From Mycolicibacterium frederiksbergense (GTDB taxonomy: Bacteria; Actinomycetota; Actinomycetes; Mycobacteriales; Mycobacteriaceae), in NCBI RefSeq assembly GCF_012223425.1, contig NZ_CP038799.1, positions 2,666,001 through 2,730,000 of the forward strand: a stretch of 64,000 bases of DNA, read 5' to 3'. The position numbers and the translations under genes were made by a program. This document shows, one piece after another, positions 16,491 to 26,493 of this stretch (its first letter is position 1; the number at the start of each line of letters is the position of its first letter). The notes below the pieces were generated by a model. It ran no database searches, was not told the DNA's origin, and was given only the letters and a program-made list of their open reading frames with translations.

Positions 16491-16987
16491 TCCACCCGCT
16501 GTCCGACCAGCGAATTATCCATGGGCAGAGTCAGTTTGGTGAGACTGGCGCGACCCTCGCGCAGGCCCATCAAGCGGATGAGGTGGCCGACGTCGATGGC
16601 ACCCTCGATGCTGGCGGCCAGTGCGCCCGGCGTCGACACCGCCACGTCGATGCCCCAGGCCTGGCTGAACAACCACTGGTTGTCGACATCGTTGATGCGC
16701 GCGACCACCCGCCGCACCCCGAATTCGGTCTTGGCGAGCAGCCCGACGACCAGGTTGGCTTTGTCGTCGCCAGTCGCGGCGATCACCACATCACAGGTCT
16801 GCGCCCCCGCCTCCTGCAGCGCGGACAGCTCGCAGGCATCGGCGAGCAACCAGTCGGCGCCAGGAACGGTGTGCGGTTCGAATCGCCGCCGCTCGCGTTC
16901 GATCAGCAGCACCTTGTGACCGTAGTCGAGCAGTTCGCGCGCGACGGAGCGGCCGACGTTACCGGCGCCCGCTATCCCGATTCGCAT
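16337..16987 (-). CDS. trkA: TrkA-like RCK potassium-regulatory protein
   Basis: A 216-residue protein with an N-terminal NAD-binding RCK domain (IAGAGNVGRSVAREL at the start, ATGDDKANLVV near residue 75, VVARINDVDN) and a C-terminal TrkA_C domain from about residue 140. It resembles the mycobacterial CeoB/TrkA proteins, which gate Trk-type K+ uptake. ATG 16987 is used; a GTG five codons upstream is possible. It is divergent from an antiporter that itself has a TrkA_C tail, 37 bases away. No TrkH/TrkG pore or second TrkA protein is in the window. Confidence 0.82.
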   Translation of the reverse strand: MRIGIAGAGNVGRSVARELLDYGHKVLLIERERRRFEPHTVPGADWLLADACELSALQEAGAQTCDVVIAATGDDKANLVVGLLAKTEFGVRRVVARINDVDNQWLFSQAWGIDVAVSTPGALAASIEGAIDVGHLIRLMGLREGRASLTKLTLPMDNSLVGQRVDQLELPPNTALVTLLRGDTVLIPKPGDIFATGDELLLIGGEGDSHSAILRT

Positions 16988-17024
16988 CTTGCGTACTGCC
17001 ACCGGGCTATCTTGACTTAACTCT

Positions 17025-18521
17025 ATGACGTTGCACCAGCTGTACCTGGCGATGCTGATCGGCGGCCTCGTGCTGCTCGCGAGCATCATCGGTACCCGGG
17101 TGGCGACGCGGGTCGGCTTTCCCGCCCTGCTGTTCTTCCTGCTGGTCGGGGTGGTACTCGGCGAGGACGGGCTGGGTCTGGACTTCGACAGTGTGGAGCT
17201 CGCGCGCAACGTGTGCACCGCCGCGCTGGCGGTGATTCTGGTCGAAGGTGGTCTGACAACCCGGTTTTCCGATATCCGTAAGGTGCTGGCGCCGGCGGCC
17301 GCACTGGCCATCGTCGGTGTCGTGGTGAGCACGCTGATCACCGCTGCCGCAGCGCACTTCCTGCTCGGCTTCAACTGGCAGCTGGCGTTGCTGCTGGGTG
17401 CGATCGTGTCCTCGACCGATGCGGCGGCGGTGTTCTCGGTGCTGCGGGTGCTGCCGCTGCCTCGACGGCTGGCCGGTCTGCTGGAGGCCGAGTCCGGATT
17501 CAACGACGCACCCGCGGTGATCCTGGTGTTGATGTTCAGCGTGGTGCCGTTCGTGTTCGAACCGGCCGGAACCCTCGGCGAGATCGTCTTCGAATTGGTG
17601 GCCGGCGCCGTGATCGGTTTGGCCGTGGGGTTTCTCGGCGCGCTCACCTTGCGGCGCATCGCGCTGCCGGCATCGGGTCTGTACCCGATCGCCACCTTCG
17701 GGCTGGGGGTGGTGGCGTTCGCCGCCGCGGGCAGCCTGCACGGCAGCGGATTCCTTGCCGCCTATCTTTCGGCGGTGGTGCTCGCCAACTCGGGCCTGCC
17801 GCACCGCTCGGCGACACGGTCCTTCGCCGAAGGGCTCGGCTGGCTCGCCCAGATCGGGCTGTTCGTGCTGCTCGGTCTGCTCGTCGACCCGAGCGAACTG
17901 GCCCGCGATGTCGTGCCGGCGATGGTCGTGGGGACGATCCTGCTCCTGGTCGCGCGACCGGTGTCGGTGGCGGCGTCGCTTGTCGCGTTCAGGATCCCGT
18001 TCCGGGAGCAGCTTTTCCTGTCCTGGGCCGGCCTACGCGGTGCGGTGCCGATCGTGCTGGCGACCTTCCCGATCGTCGCCGGGATCGCGGGCAGCTCGCG
18101 GTTGCTCAACATCGTCTTCATCCTGGTGGTGATCTTCACGCTGATCCAGGCGCCGAGCTTGCCCCTGATGGCGCGGCTGTTGGGTCTCACCGATGGGGAG
18201 GCCACCCGCGAGATCCAGGTGGAGGCCGCACCGTTGGACGTGCTCGACGCCGAGCTGCTGACCATGAGCGTGCAGTCCCCGTCGCGTCTGCACAACGTGA
18301 CGATCCTGGAGCTGCGGCTGCCCGACCCCGCGGTGATCACGCTGATCATCCGGGACGGGCACACCTTCGTCCCGCTGCCGGACACCCGGCTCGCGACCGG
18401 TGACGAGTTGCTGATCGTCACCACGAGCACGATGCGCGCCGCCGCCGAGGCTCGGCTGCGGGCTGTCAGCCGCCGGGGCAAGCTGGCCCACTGGTTCGAC
18501 GAATACGGCGACCCGGAGTAG
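17025..18521 (+). CDS. K+/H+ or Na+/H+ antiporter with C-terminal RCK (TrkA_C) domain
   Basis: A 498-residue CPA-type cation/proton antiporter. About 12 hydrophobic segments fill residues 5-385, including GVVLGEDGLGLDF, SSTDAAAVFSVLR (cation-site region) and ESGFNDAPAVILV, the last typical of NhaP/CvrA exchangers. A TrkA_C domain follows from about residue 400 to 485 and probably senses nucleotide or K+. The divergent TrkA-like gene suggests shared control of cell K+ and pH. Ion specificity cannot be read from the sequence. Confidence 0.87.
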   Translation: MTLHQLYLAMLIGGLVLLASIIGTRVATRVGFPALLFFLLVGVVLGEDGLGLDFDSVELARNVCTAALAVILVEGGLTTRFSDIRKVLAPAAALAIVGVVVSTLITAAAAHFLLGFNWQLALLLGAIVSSTDAAAVFSVLRVLPLPRRLAGLLEAESGFNDAPAVILVLMFSVVPFVFEPAGTLGEIVFELVAGAVIGLAVGFLGALTLRRIALPASGLYPIATFGLGVVAFAAAGSLHGSGFLAAYLSAVVLANSGLPHRSATRSFAEGLGWLAQIGLFVLLGLLVDPSELARDVVPAMVVGTILLLVARPVSVAASLVAFRIPFREQLFLSWAGLRGAVPIVLATFPIVAGIAGSSRLLNIVFILVVIFTLIQAPSLPLMARLLGLTDGEATREIQVEAAPLDVLDAELLTMSVQSPSRLHNVTILELRLPDPAVITLIIRDGHTFVPLPDTRLATGDELLIVTTSTMRAAAEARLRAVSRRGKLAHWFDEYGDPE

Positions 18522-18597
18522 CGGGGAGCTAACGATTCCGTTGTGGGTCGGCATCAGCGGTGGCAGAAACGTGCCGGTCCGTGGTCAGCTGAAAGCG

Positions 18598-19140
18598 ATG
18601 TCTGCTCCTGAATCTCCCACCGCCCACCCGTCGCGTCGGCTGGTGGTCGGCTTGGCCGTGGCTGCGGTGGCGGGTGCCACCGTGCTCGTGATGTCGGCTT
18701 CTGCCGATGCCGCACCGGAATCCGACAGCCAGGGCTACCTGGAGTCGACCGCGCGCTGCGCGTCGCCGGCCACCGCCGTCATCTTCGGCAGCACCGAGAC
18801 ATCGCGGATCGCGATCTGCGAACAGTCCGACGGCAGCTACCAATACCGCGGTGTGCGGGTGCGCGACGGGGCTCGGCTGGTGCTGCCGGCCACCGCCGAC
18901 GGTGACAGGTACGTCGCCGAGAATGACGGGCTGTCCTACACGGTCACCACCGAATCGCTCGTGGTGAGCTCGGGCGACGAGGTGATCCGGGACGAGTCGC
19001 TGCTCGATGTGCACACGCCCGAGGAGTTCAGTGTGGTCACCACCCCGACGACTTCGGCGACGCGGACATCGACGACTCAGACCTCGACCACGCCGCTACC
19101 GCCGCCGCTACCCGCCGAGGCCGGCGCCGGCGCCGGCTGA
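18598..19140 (+). CDS. Exported or membrane-anchored hypothetical protein with Thr/Pro tail
   Basis: A 180-residue protein. Residues 15-38 form one hydrophobic segment (LVVGLAVAAVAGATVLVMSA) after an Arg pair and end in ASADAAPES, consistent with a signal peptide or anchor. The extracytoplasmic part has two Cys (ARCASPATA and AICEQS) that may pair, and the C-terminus is Thr/Ser/Pro-rich, then AGAGAG, like a cell-wall spacer. ATG 18598 is preferred to upstream alternatives because it places the hydrophobic segment near the N-terminus. The function is unknown. Its last 33 bases overlap the convergent tetR. Confidence 0.7.
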   Translation: MSAPESPTAHPSRRLVVGLAVAAVAGATVLVMSASADAAPESDSQGYLESTARCASPATAVIFGSTETSRIAICEQSDGSYQYRGVRVRDGARLVLPATADGDRYVAENDGLSYTVTTESLVVSSGDEVIRDESLLDVHTPEEFSVVTTPTTSATRTSTTQTSTTPLPPPLPAEAGAGAG

Positions 19141-19701
19141 ATGCGGTGACCGCAACAGGCTCTGCGCGCAGTCGAGCAGCACGCGATGCAGATCGCTGTC
19201 GTCGATGTCCTGCAGATGCGGCTCGGCGGAGCTTCCGAAGACCCCCGCGGTGATCATGGTGATGGCGACGCGGGTCCCGATGTCGTGGGTGGCGCCGATC
19301 AGCAGTTCACGCAGGTTGTTGGCGATGTCCTCGAATTCCTGATGCGACTGCACCAGGGATATCACGGCGGGATCGCCGTAGAACAGCGACCCGATCCGGC
19401 GATGACGCACGGCGAGCTCGACGAAACCGCTGATCGTCGCGTCGCGACGGGAATCGGGGGACGTGATCGACTCGGCGATGCGGACCAGCCGCGCCATATC
19501 GTCGAAGACCGGTCGGACCACCGCCAGCACGATGTCGTCCTTGGTGTGGAACTGGTAGTAGATGGCGGCCTTGCGGACGCCCAGATGGTCGGCGATCATC
19601 TGCAGCGACGTGCCGTTGACGCCACGTTCGGCGAAAAGGGACAGCGAGGCCTCGATCACCCGCTCGCGCGCGAACCCGCGCTGCGATACCGGTTTGGCCA
19701 T
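19108..19701 (-). CDS. TetR family regulator of the mmpS-mmpL unit
   Basis: A 197-residue TetR protein with a helix-turn-helix over residues 10-50 (SLQMIADHLGVRKAAIYYQFHTKD across the recognition helix) and a helical effector domain. ATG 19701 has a GGAAGGAGC ribosome site. It is divergent from mmpS over about 206 bases containing several inverted repeats. TetR repressors next to mmpS/mmpL pairs are known in mycobacteria and often control drug efflux or lipid export, so repression of the adjacent unit is likely. Confidence 0.86.
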   Translation of the reverse strand: MAKPVSQRGFARERVIEASLSLFAERGVNGTSLQMIADHLGVRKAAIYYQFHTKDDIVLAVVRPVFDDMARLVRIAESITSPDSRRDATISGFVELAVRHRRIGSLFYGDPAVISLVQSHQEFEDIANNLRELLIGATHDIGTRVAITMITAGVFGSSAEPHLQDIDDSDLHRVLLDCAQSLLRSPHSAGAGAGLGG

Positions 19702-19829
19702 CGTCGCCGCTCCTTCCACAGTTCGGTGCTCACCGACACGACATTCCGGACACTTTGACATGTCGGGGGCCGCGATGCGGTCGATAAGTTGTCCGCGTCA
19801 CATTTTCTAGCCGTGCGACTTGTACTAGC

Positions 19830-19865
19830 TTAGCCGTGTGGCTAACCTGACCGCAGTCGGTTAGC
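19830..19865. promoter_or_regulatory. Inverted repeats in the tetR/mmpS divergent region
   Basis: TTAGCC (19830-19835) and GGCTAA (19840-19845) are perfect six-base arms around GTGT. Overlapping them, GCTAACC (19841-19847) pairs with GGTTAGC (19859-19865) around an 11-base centre that itself contains GAC and GTC. The sites lie 43 to 78 bases before the mmpS start, where a TetR repressor would block transcription. Confidence 0.5.
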
Positions 19866-19907
19866 AAGGCTATGCGAAAGGCCAAATAGGCGAATGGCGT
19901 CCCAGCG

Positions 19908-20339
19908 GTGAACGTGCTGAAGCGGATCTGGATCCCCCTGGTCATCGTGGCGGTGGTCCTGGTGGCGACGTTCACCGTGATGCGGGTGCGCACCTTTTTC
20001 GGCACCGGTCCCGGCTACATCTCGACCGAGAACAGCGCCTCCGATGACACCGAGCCGTTCGACCCGAAGGTCGTCAAGTACGAGGTGTGGGGTGAGCCGG
20101 GGGCGACGGCCAATGTGAACTACATGGATCTCGATGCCCGCCCGGTGCGCGCCGACAATGTCACGCTGCCGTGGGAGATCACGCTGAGCACCACCGCGCC
20201 GTCGGTGTTCCCGACCATTTCCGGGCAGGGCGATGGCAGCACGCTGTCGTGCCGGATCACCGTCGATGACGAGGTGAAGGACGAGCGCACCGTCGACGGC
20301 GTCGGCGCCCACACCTACTGCCTGGTGAAGAGCGCATGA
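19908..20339 (+). CDS. MmpS family membrane protein
   Basis: A 143-residue MmpS protein with one N-terminal transmembrane helix (residues 8-26) and an extracytoplasmic beta-rich domain including [17 protein letters not shown], the family hallmark, and a conserved Cys pair (LSCRI and TYCLV). The GTG start is followed by a 4-base overlap with mmpL. MmpS proteins act as periplasmic adaptors for MmpL transporters. Confidence 0.92.
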   Translation: MNVLKRIWIPLVIVAVVLVATFTVMRVRTFFGTGPGYISTENSASDDTEPFDPKVVKYEVWGEPGATANVNYMDLDARPVRADNVTLPWEITLSTTAPSVFPTISGQGDGSTLSCRITVDDEVKDERTVDGVGAHTYCLVKSA

Positions 20340-23233
20340 CCTCGAACGAGCCCCGCACCGATGCCATTGCGGTGGCCGCGCCCCCACACCGTGGCGGCAT
20401 CGCCAAGTGGGTTCGCACGCTGGCCCTGCCGATCATCATCGGCTGGGTGGTGGTGATCGGATTCCTGAACGTCTCCGTCCCGCAGCTCGAAGAGGTCGGG
20501 CAGATGCGCTCGGTCTCGATGAGTCCGTCGAACGCGCCGTCGGTGATCGCCACCAAGCGGGTCGGCACCGTCTTCGAGGAGTTCACCTCCGACAGCTCGA
20601 TCATGATCGTGCTGGAAGCCGACCACAAGCTCGACGAAGCCGATCGCGATTTCTACAAAGAGATGATCGCGAAGCTGGAGCAGGACCCGATACACGTCCA
20701 GCACATCCAGGATTTCTGGGGCGATCCGTTGACCGCGTCCGGCGCGCAGAGCGCCGACGGTCAATCCACCTACGTGCAGGTCTACACCGCGGGTAACCAG
20801 GGCGAGGCGCTGGCCAACGAGTCCATCGAGGCCGTCCAGGACATCGTCTACGGTATGCAGGCACCGCCGGGCCTGAAGGTGTACGTCACCGGACCCGCTG
20901 CGCTGCAAGCGGATCAGCAGATCGCCGGCGACCGCAGCATGCGGATGATCGAGGCGCTGACCTTCACCGTCATCATCGTGATGCTGCTGCTGATCTATCG
21001 ATCGTTCATCACGATGATCATCACCATTTTCATGGTGATGCTCTCCCTGCTGGCCGCCCGCGGTGTCGTCGCTTTCCTGGGCTATCACGAGATCATCGGG
21101 CTCTCGACATTCGCCACCAGTTTGTTGGTGACACTGGCGATCGCCGCGTCCACGGACTACGCGATATTCCTGCTGGGCCGATATCAAGAGGCCCGTTCCG
21201 ACGGTGAGGACCGAGAATCCGCGTACTACACCATGTTCCACGGCACCGCGCACGTCGTGCTCGGCTCGGGTCTGACCATTGCCGGCGCCACGTTCTGCCT
21301 GCACTTCACGAACATGCCCTACTTCGTGACCCTGGGCATCCCACTGGCCGTCGGTATGACGGTCGTGGTGCTCGTCGCGTTGACGCTGGGCCCGGCGATC
21401 ATCACCGTGGTCACCAAGTTCGGCAAGGTGCTGGAGCCCAAGCGCGCCATGCGCACCCGCGGCTGGCGCAAGATCGGTGCGGCCGTGGTCCGTTGGCCCG
21501 GGCCCATCCTGGTCAGCACCATTGCCATCACCATGGTCGGTCTGCTGGCGCTGCCCGGCTACCACACCAACTACAACGACCGCGAATATCTACCGGCCGA
21601 TCTGCCCGCGAACGAGGGCTACGCGGCTGCGGACCGGCATTTCTCGCAGGCCCGGATGAATCCGGAACTGCTGCTGGTGGAAAGCGATCACGATCTGCGT
21701 AACTCCGCGGACTTCCTGGTGATCGACAAGATCGCCAAGGCGATCTTCCGCACCGAGGGTGTGGGCCGTGTGCAGGCCATCACCCGCCCGCAGGGAACGC
21801 CGATCGAGCACACCTCGATCCCGTTCCAGATCAGCATGCAGGGCACCACGCAGAAAATGAACGAGAAGTACCAGCAGGACATGATGGCCGACATGCTCAA
21901 GCAGGCCGACGACATGCTGACGACCATCACCAATATGGAAAAGATGAGCGCCATCACCGTGCAGATGGCCGCGGTGACGAATTCCATGGTCGGCAAGATG
22001 AAGACCATGACGCTCGACATCGCCGAATTGCGGGACAACATCTCCAATTTCGACGATTTCTTCCGCCCGATCCGCAACTACTTCTACTGGGAACCGCACT
22101 GCTTCAACATTCCCGGCTGCTGGGCGCTGCGCTCGATCTTCGACACCCTCGACGGCATCGACGTGATGACCGACGGCATCCAGGACATCATCCCGGATAT
22201 GGAGCGGCTCAATGCGCTGATGCCGCAGATGGTCGCGCTGATGCCGTCGATGATCGCGACGATGAAGAACATGCGCACCTACATGCTGACCATGTATCAG
22301 ACCCAGAAGGGCATCCAGGATCAGATGTCGGCGATGCAGGACAACTCGTCGGCCATGGGTGAGGCCTTCGACGCCGCGCAGAACGACGACTCCTTCTACC
22401 TGCCGCCGGAAACCTTCGAGAACGAAGACTTCAAGCGCGGTATGAAGAACTTCCTGTCCCCCAACGGACACGCGGTGCGCTTCATCATCAGCCACGACGG
22501 TGATCCATTGAGCCCGGCCGGAATCCAGCGCATCGATGCCATCAAGTTGGCGGCCAAGGAGGCCATCAAGGGCACCCCGCTGGAGGGCTCCAAGATCTAT
22601 CTCGGTGGTACCGCGGCAACCTTCAAGGACATGCAGGACGGCGCGAACTGGGATCTCATCATCGCCGGAATCGCCTCCATCGGGCTGATCTTCATCATCA
22701 TGCTGATCATCACCCGCAGCATCGTGGCGGCCGCGGTCATCGTGGGCACGGTGGTGATCTCGCTGGGGTCGGCGTTCGGTATCTCGGTGCTGCTGTGGCA
22801 ACACCTGATCGGGATCCCGCTGCACTGGATGGTGCTGCCGATGGCGGTGATCATCTTGTTGGCGGTCGGGGCGGACTACAACCTGCTGTTGGTCGCGCGA
22901 TTGAAGGAAGAGATACACGCCGGACTGAACACCGGCATCATCCGCGCCATGGGCGGCAGCGGCTCGGTGGTGACCGCCGCGGGTCTGGTGTTCGCGTTCA
23001 CCATGATCTCGATGGCGGTCAGTGAGCTGACCGTGATCGGGCAGGTGGGCACCACGATCGGTCTGGGTCTGCTGTTCGACACACTGGTGATCCGGGCGTT
23101 CATGACACCGTCCATCGCGGCGCTACTGGGCAAGTGGTTCTGGTGGCCGACGCGGGTGCGCCAGCGCCCGGTCGCGCAGCCGTGGCCCCAGCAGCCGGTC
23201 GCCGCCGGAAGTTCCTCGCAGGAAACGAGTTGA
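20336..23233 (+). CDS. MmpL family RND transporter
   Basis: A 965-residue RND-superfamily transporter. The first transmembrane helix lies near residues 22-45, a porter domain follows, then a five-helix block near residues 200-380 with [16 protein letters not shown], the MmpL form of the proton-relay helix. A large extracytoplasmic coiled region around residues 500-700 is rich in Met and Gln, as in the MmpL4/MmpL5 branch. The second helix block near 780-945 has [16 protein letters not shown]. Together with MmpS it probably exports siderophores, lipids or drugs. Subfamily assignment to MmpL4/5 rests on the mid-domain and is moderate. Confidence 0.92.
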   Translation: MTSNEPRTDAIAVAAPPHRGGIAKWVRTLALPIIIGWVVVIGFLNVSVPQLEEVGQMRSVSMSPSNAPSVIATKRVGTVFEEFTSDSSIMIVLEADHKLDEADRDFYKEMIAKLEQDPIHVQHIQDFWGDPLTASGAQSADGQSTYVQVYTAGNQGEALANESIEAVQDIVYGMQAPPGLKVYVTGPAALQADQQIAGDRSMRMIEALTFTVIIVMLLLIYRSFITMIITIFMVMLSLLAARGVVAFLGYHEIIGLSTFATSLLVTLAIAASTDYAIFLLGRYQEARSDGEDRESAYYTMFHGTAHVVLGSGLTIAGATFCLHFTNMPYFVTLGIPLAVGMTVVVLVALTLGPAIITVVTKFGKVLEPKRAMRTRGWRKIGAAVVRWPGPILVSTIAITMVGLLALPGYHTNYNDREYLPADLPANEGYAAADRHFSQARMNPELLLVESDHDLRNSADFLVIDKIAKAIFRTEGVGRVQAITRPQGTPIEHTSIPFQISMQGTTQKMNEKYQQDMMADMLKQADDMLTTITNMEKMSAITVQMAAVTNSMVGKMKTMTLDIAELRDNISNFDDFFRPIRNYFYWEPHCFNIPGCWALRSIFDTLDGIDVMTDGIQDIIPDMERLNALMPQMVALMPSMIATMKNMRTYMLTMYQTQKGIQDQMSAMQDNSSAMGEAFDAAQNDDSFYLPPETFENEDFKRGMKNFLSPNGHAVRFIISHDGDPLSPAGIQRIDAIKLAAKEAIKGTPLEGSKIYLGGTAATFKDMQDGANWDLIIAGIASIGLIFIIMLIITRSIVAAAVIVGTVVISLGSAFGISVLLWQHLIGIPLHWMVLPMAVIILLAVGADYNLLLVARLKEEIHAGLNTGIIRAMGGSGSVVTAAGLVFAFTMISMAVSELTVIGQVGTTIGLGLLFDTLVIRAFMTPSIAALLGKWFWWPTRVRQRPVAQPWPQQPVAAGSSSQETS

Positions 23234-23559
23234 TGATGTTCAAGAAGACATGTGCCGTGTTGTTTGCCGGGGCTGCTGCCCTGGTCTTCGCGGCGCCGGC
23301 GCAGGCCGATCCGGACAGTGACTTCGCCAAGGAGTTGCACACCTACGGGATCTACGGGCAGAAGGACTTCAACGCCTGGATCGGCAAGATCGCCTGCAAA
23401 CGCCTCGACCGCGGCGTCGACGTCACCGCGGCAGACTCGGCCAAGTTCGTCTCCGACCAACTGCTGCGCGGCTCCAGCACCGAACAGGCCTACCAATTCC
23501 TCGGCGCGGCAATGAACTACTACTGCCCGGACAAGCGCGTCCTGCTCACCCAACAGTAG
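23233..23559 (+). CDS. DUF732-type secreted small protein
   Basis: A 108-residue exported protein. The signal peptide has KK then a hydrophobic core (AVLFAGAAALVFAA) and an AQA cleavage site near residue 25. The mature part has two Cys (IACKRL and YYCPDK) that can pair, as in the mycobacterial DUF732 family. The ATG at 23233 overlaps the mmpL stop; a second ATG follows directly. Coupling to mmpL suggests an accessory in export or envelope, but the family has no established function. Confidence 0.8.
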   Translation: MMFKKTCAVLFAGAAALVFAAPAQADPDSDFAKELHTYGIYGQKDFNAWIGKIACKRLDRGVDVTAADSAKFVSDQLLRGSSTEQAYQFLGAAMNYYCPDKRVLLTQQ

Positions 23560-23568
23560 GGAAGACCA

Positions 23569-24024
23569 ATGCCACTCAAGAAAAAGCCACTCAAGAAGCT
23601 CAGCCTGGCCGCCCTGGCCGCGGCCGCCGCCCTGACCCTCGCCCCCACCGCGTCCGCCGACGCGACCGAGGACTACCCGATCCCGCGCAAGATCCTGCAC
23701 ACCCCGTGCACCGCCGAACAGATCCTGGCCGCCACCCGCGACACCAACCCGGTGTACTACGAGCGCTACATGATCGACTACAACAACAAGTCCCCCGAGG
23801 TGCACCGCGCCGTCCAGGACCGCATCCACTGGTTCTTCGCCATGGACTACGCCGGCCGTCGCCAGTACTCCGAAGACACCGCCACCAACGCCTTCTACGA
23901 ACAGCTGGCCTGGAACTGGCCCAACTGGGCCAAGATCTTCTTCAACAACAAGGGCGTCGTCGCCGCATCCACCGCAGTCTGCATGAACTACCCACCCGAC
24001 GACATGTCGGTCTGGGTCTGGTAG
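23569..24024 (+). CDS. Secreted mycobacterial protein, DUF5078-like
   Basis: A 151-residue exported protein with a Lys-rich N-terminus, a hydrophobic signal segment (residues 10-28) and an ASA cleavage site near residue 30. The mature part contains YYERYMIDYNNKSPEV and ends in PPDDMSVWVW, a conserved mycobacterial protein pattern that I recall as DUF5078; two Cys could form a disulfide. It follows the DUF732 gene by 9 bases, so it is likely part of the mmpS-mmpL transcript. The function is unknown. Confidence 0.72.
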   Translation: MPLKKKPLKKLSLAALAAAAALTLAPTASADATEDYPIPRKILHTPCTAEQILAATRDTNPVYYERYMIDYNNKSPEVHRAVQDRIHWFFAMDYAGRRQYSEDTATNAFYEQLAWNWPNWAKIFFNNKGVVAASTAVCMNYPPDDMSVWVW

Positions 24025-24041
24025 CGCTATAGATTGACTCG

Positions 24042-24611
24042 GTGCAGAAGCATCGGAGCGCCGCTCTCGTCCTGACCATCGTCGGCGCCCTGCTGTGTGC
24101 GCTGGCCATCGGCGGCATCGTGGCATACCGCTTCTATCTGTTGCGCCCGTGGCTCTTTCACCCGCTGCTGTTCGCCGCAATCGGCGGCGCGGCACTGGGA
24201 CTGGCCTGCGTGCTGGGTCTGCGGAAGCCACTGATCCGCTGGGGCGGCGCCGCGGTCTGCGTGCTGGGTGCGGCGTCGGTGGCCTTCGCCGGGTGGCTCG
24301 CGACGGCGTTCCAGTCCGACCTGACCGTCGAATCGCGGCAGGCATCGCCCGGCGCCCCGCTGGAACTCGTCGTACTCAGTGGCAGCGCCACCCTCGCGCC
24401 GGATCCGGTGTGGGAACTGCGGGTACGCACCCACCAGGGTTTGCTGTCACGCGAGTACGACCTCGGCTGCGTCAATGGCGATGTGTTGTCGCTGAACACC
24501 ATTGGTTGGAGCGGTCCGACATCGATCCGGGCCGTGCTGTCCAGCGGCATCGTCGACATCGCCGTCGACGGTGACGGCCGCCCGGACCGCACCGTCGACG
24601 GCGGCTGCTAG
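24042..24611 (+). CDS. Hypothetical membrane protein with three predicted helices
   Basis: A 189-residue protein with hydrophobic segments near residues 8-28, 38-58 and 64-86, then a soluble C-terminal half containing the pattern ELRVRTHQGLLSREYDLGC and a second Cys at the last residue. GTG 24042 is 17 bases after the previous stop. It may continue the mmpS-mmpL operon or be separate. I do not recognise the family. Its stop overlaps the stop of the convergent flavin monooxygenase gene. Confidence 0.68.
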   Translation: MQKHRSAALVLTIVGALLCALAIGGIVAYRFYLLRPWLFHPLLFAAIGGAALGLACVLGLRKPLIRWGGAAVCVLGAASVAFAGWLATAFQSDLTVESRQASPGAPLELVVLSGSATLAPDPVWELRVRTHQGLLSREYDLGCVNGDVLSLNTIGWSGPTSIRAVLSSGIVDIAVDGDGRPDRTVDGGC

Positions 24612-26452
24612 CTGAGGTGGTGTACCTCCTGCAGCCCGTACACCGGCGTCGGTAGTCCAACGTAGCGGGCCTTCAACTGCAGGGCCAGATACAGCGAATA
24701 GTGCCGCGACTGATGGAGGTTCCCGCCGTGGAACCACAGATTGGGTTGTTGGGTGGGCTTCCACATGTTGCGCTGCTCGCCCTCCCACGGTCCGGGATCC
24801 TTGGTCGTCGCACTGCCCAGGCCCCACACCTTGCCGACCTTGTCGGCGACCTCCTGTCCGATCAGATCGGCCGCCCAGCCGTTCATCGAACCGAACCCGG
24901 TGGCGTACACCACCACATCGGCGGGCAACTCCGTACCGTCGGCCAGCACGACGCTGTCCGCGGTCAGGTGTGACACATCGCCGTGCGCGAGCTTGATGCT
25001 GCCGTCGGCGATCAGATCACATGCGCCGACGTCGATGTAGTACCCGGACCCGCGGCGCAGGTATTTCATGAACAACCCCGAGCCGTCATCGCCCCAGTCA
25101 AGGTCGAACCCGGCAGATTCCAGCCGGTCATAGAAGTCTTTGTCCCGCTCGCGAATCGCGTCGTAGATCGGAATTTGGAACTGGTGCATGATCCGATACG
25201 GCAGCGACGCGAACGTCAGATCGGCCTTCTCGGTGGTCATTCCGGCCGCCAGCGCGCGCTCGGAGTACAGATCGCCGAGCCCGAGATCCATCAGCGAATC
25301 CGATTTCACGATGTGGGTGGATGAGCGCTGCACCATCGTGACGTCGACCCCGTTCTCGACCAGTGCCTTGCAGATGTCGTGCGCGGAGTTGTTGGATCCG
25401 ATGACCACGGCGCGCTTACCGGCGTACTGATCCGGGCCCGGGTGGTGGCTCGAATGATGTTGATCCCCGGTGAATTCGTCCTGTCCGGGGAACGTCGGCA
25501 CATGCGGCTTGCCGGACATGCCGGTGGCCAGGACGAGCTGTGTCGGGTGCAGGGTGAGTCGCTCACCGTCACGGTCGACCTCGACGGTCCAGCGCTGTTC
25601 GGCCTCGTCGAACGAGGCGGACAGGCAGGTCGTCTTCGACCAGTACGGCACCTCCATGACCCGGGTGTAGAACTCCAGCCAGTCACCGATCTTGTCCTTC
25701 GGCGCGAACACCGGCCAGTTCTGCGGAAACGGCAGATAGGGCAGATGGTCGTACCAGACCGGGTCGTGCAGGCACAGCGACTTGTAGCGCTTGCGCCACT
25801 GATCGCCGGGCCGTTCGTGTTTGTCGACCACGATGGCCGGTACACCGAGCTGACGCAGCCTGGCGCCCAACGCGATTCCGCCCTGCCCGCCACCGATGAC
25901 CAAGATGTAGGGCTGCTCGGAGTAGCCGAGCGCGCGGTCCTCGTCGAGCTTGCGTTCCGCCCAGGAGCGGGTGTCCGGGTCGGACCCGTGCACCGCGCCG
26001 AGCACCCGGGTGGGACCCTTGCGCTCCTCATGGTCCTTGAGTTCCTGCAGTGCGGTCAGCAGGGTCCACGCTGTGTCCGATCCGTCGTCGCATCCCTTCA
26101 GGCGAAGGTGCCCGGTGCCGCGGCCCACCGCGGTCTCGAACTCGATGAACGCCGAGACGACGCCGTCACCGTCGTCGGTGGCCGGCTCACGGGTGCGGAA
26201 CCGGGACGGATCCGTGCCGGTGAGCCGGCTCTGAAGCATCTCGCCGATCGCGTCGCGGCCTTCCATCGTCTTCAGGTTCCAGGTGAACGACACCAGGTCA
26301 CGCCAGAAGCTGTCGACGGCGAACATCCCGGTGGCCCGTGCGATATCGCGGGTGGCCAGGACCGTCTCGAACTCGGACAGCCAGGCGTCCACACGTTCTT
26401 GCGGCGTCCGGGTGGTCGCGGGGGCATCGTGAAGATCAGCGATCTGTGTCAT
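24608..26452 (-). CDS. NAD(P)/FAD-dependent flavin monooxygenase with N-terminal NTF2-like domain
   Basis: A 614-residue flavoprotein. Residues 10-150 look like a SnoaL/NTF2-like cone domain. The FAD Rossmann motif VIGGGQGGIALGARL lies near residue 170, a Baeyer-Villiger/FMO-type FxGxxxH segment (FTGDQHHSSHH) follows near residue 330, and a second nucleotide motif VIGSNNSAHD comes after it. YATGFGS occurs late. Such proteins oxidise ketones, amines or alkanes; the exact chemistry is not predictable. ATG 26452 is 12 bases inside a longer frame. It is divergent from the butanediol dehydrogenase gene and probably shares regulators. Confidence 0.82.
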   Translation of the reverse strand: MTQIADLHDAPATTRTPQERVDAWLSEFETVLATRDIARATGMFAVDSFWRDLVSFTWNLKTMEGRDAIGEMLQSRLTGTDPSRFRTREPATDDGDGVVSAFIEFETAVGRGTGHLRLKGCDDGSDTAWTLLTALQELKDHEERKGPTRVLGAVHGSDPDTRSWAERKLDEDRALGYSEQPYILVIGGGQGGIALGARLRQLGVPAIVVDKHERPGDQWRKRYKSLCLHDPVWYDHLPYLPFPQNWPVFAPKDKIGDWLEFYTRVMEVPYWSKTTCLSASFDEAEQRWTVEVDRDGERLTLHPTQLVLATGMSGKPHVPTFPGQDEFTGDQHHSSHHPGPDQYAGKRAVVIGSNNSAHDICKALVENGVDVTMVQRSSTHIVKSDSLMDLGLGDLYSERALAAGMTTEKADLTFASLPYRIMHQFQIPIYDAIRERDKDFYDRLESAGFDLDWGDDGSGLFMKYLRRGSGYYIDVGACDLIADGSIKLAHGDVSHLTADSVVLADGTELPADVVVYATGFGSMNGWAADLIGQEVADKVGKVWGLGSATTKDPGPWEGEQRNMWKPTQQPNLWFHGGNLHQSRHYSLYLALQLKARYVGLPTPVYGLQEVHHLS

Positions 26453-26493
26453 GTGAGCCAGCACACACCCGGCTGCGACGCGAACGCAAGGGC

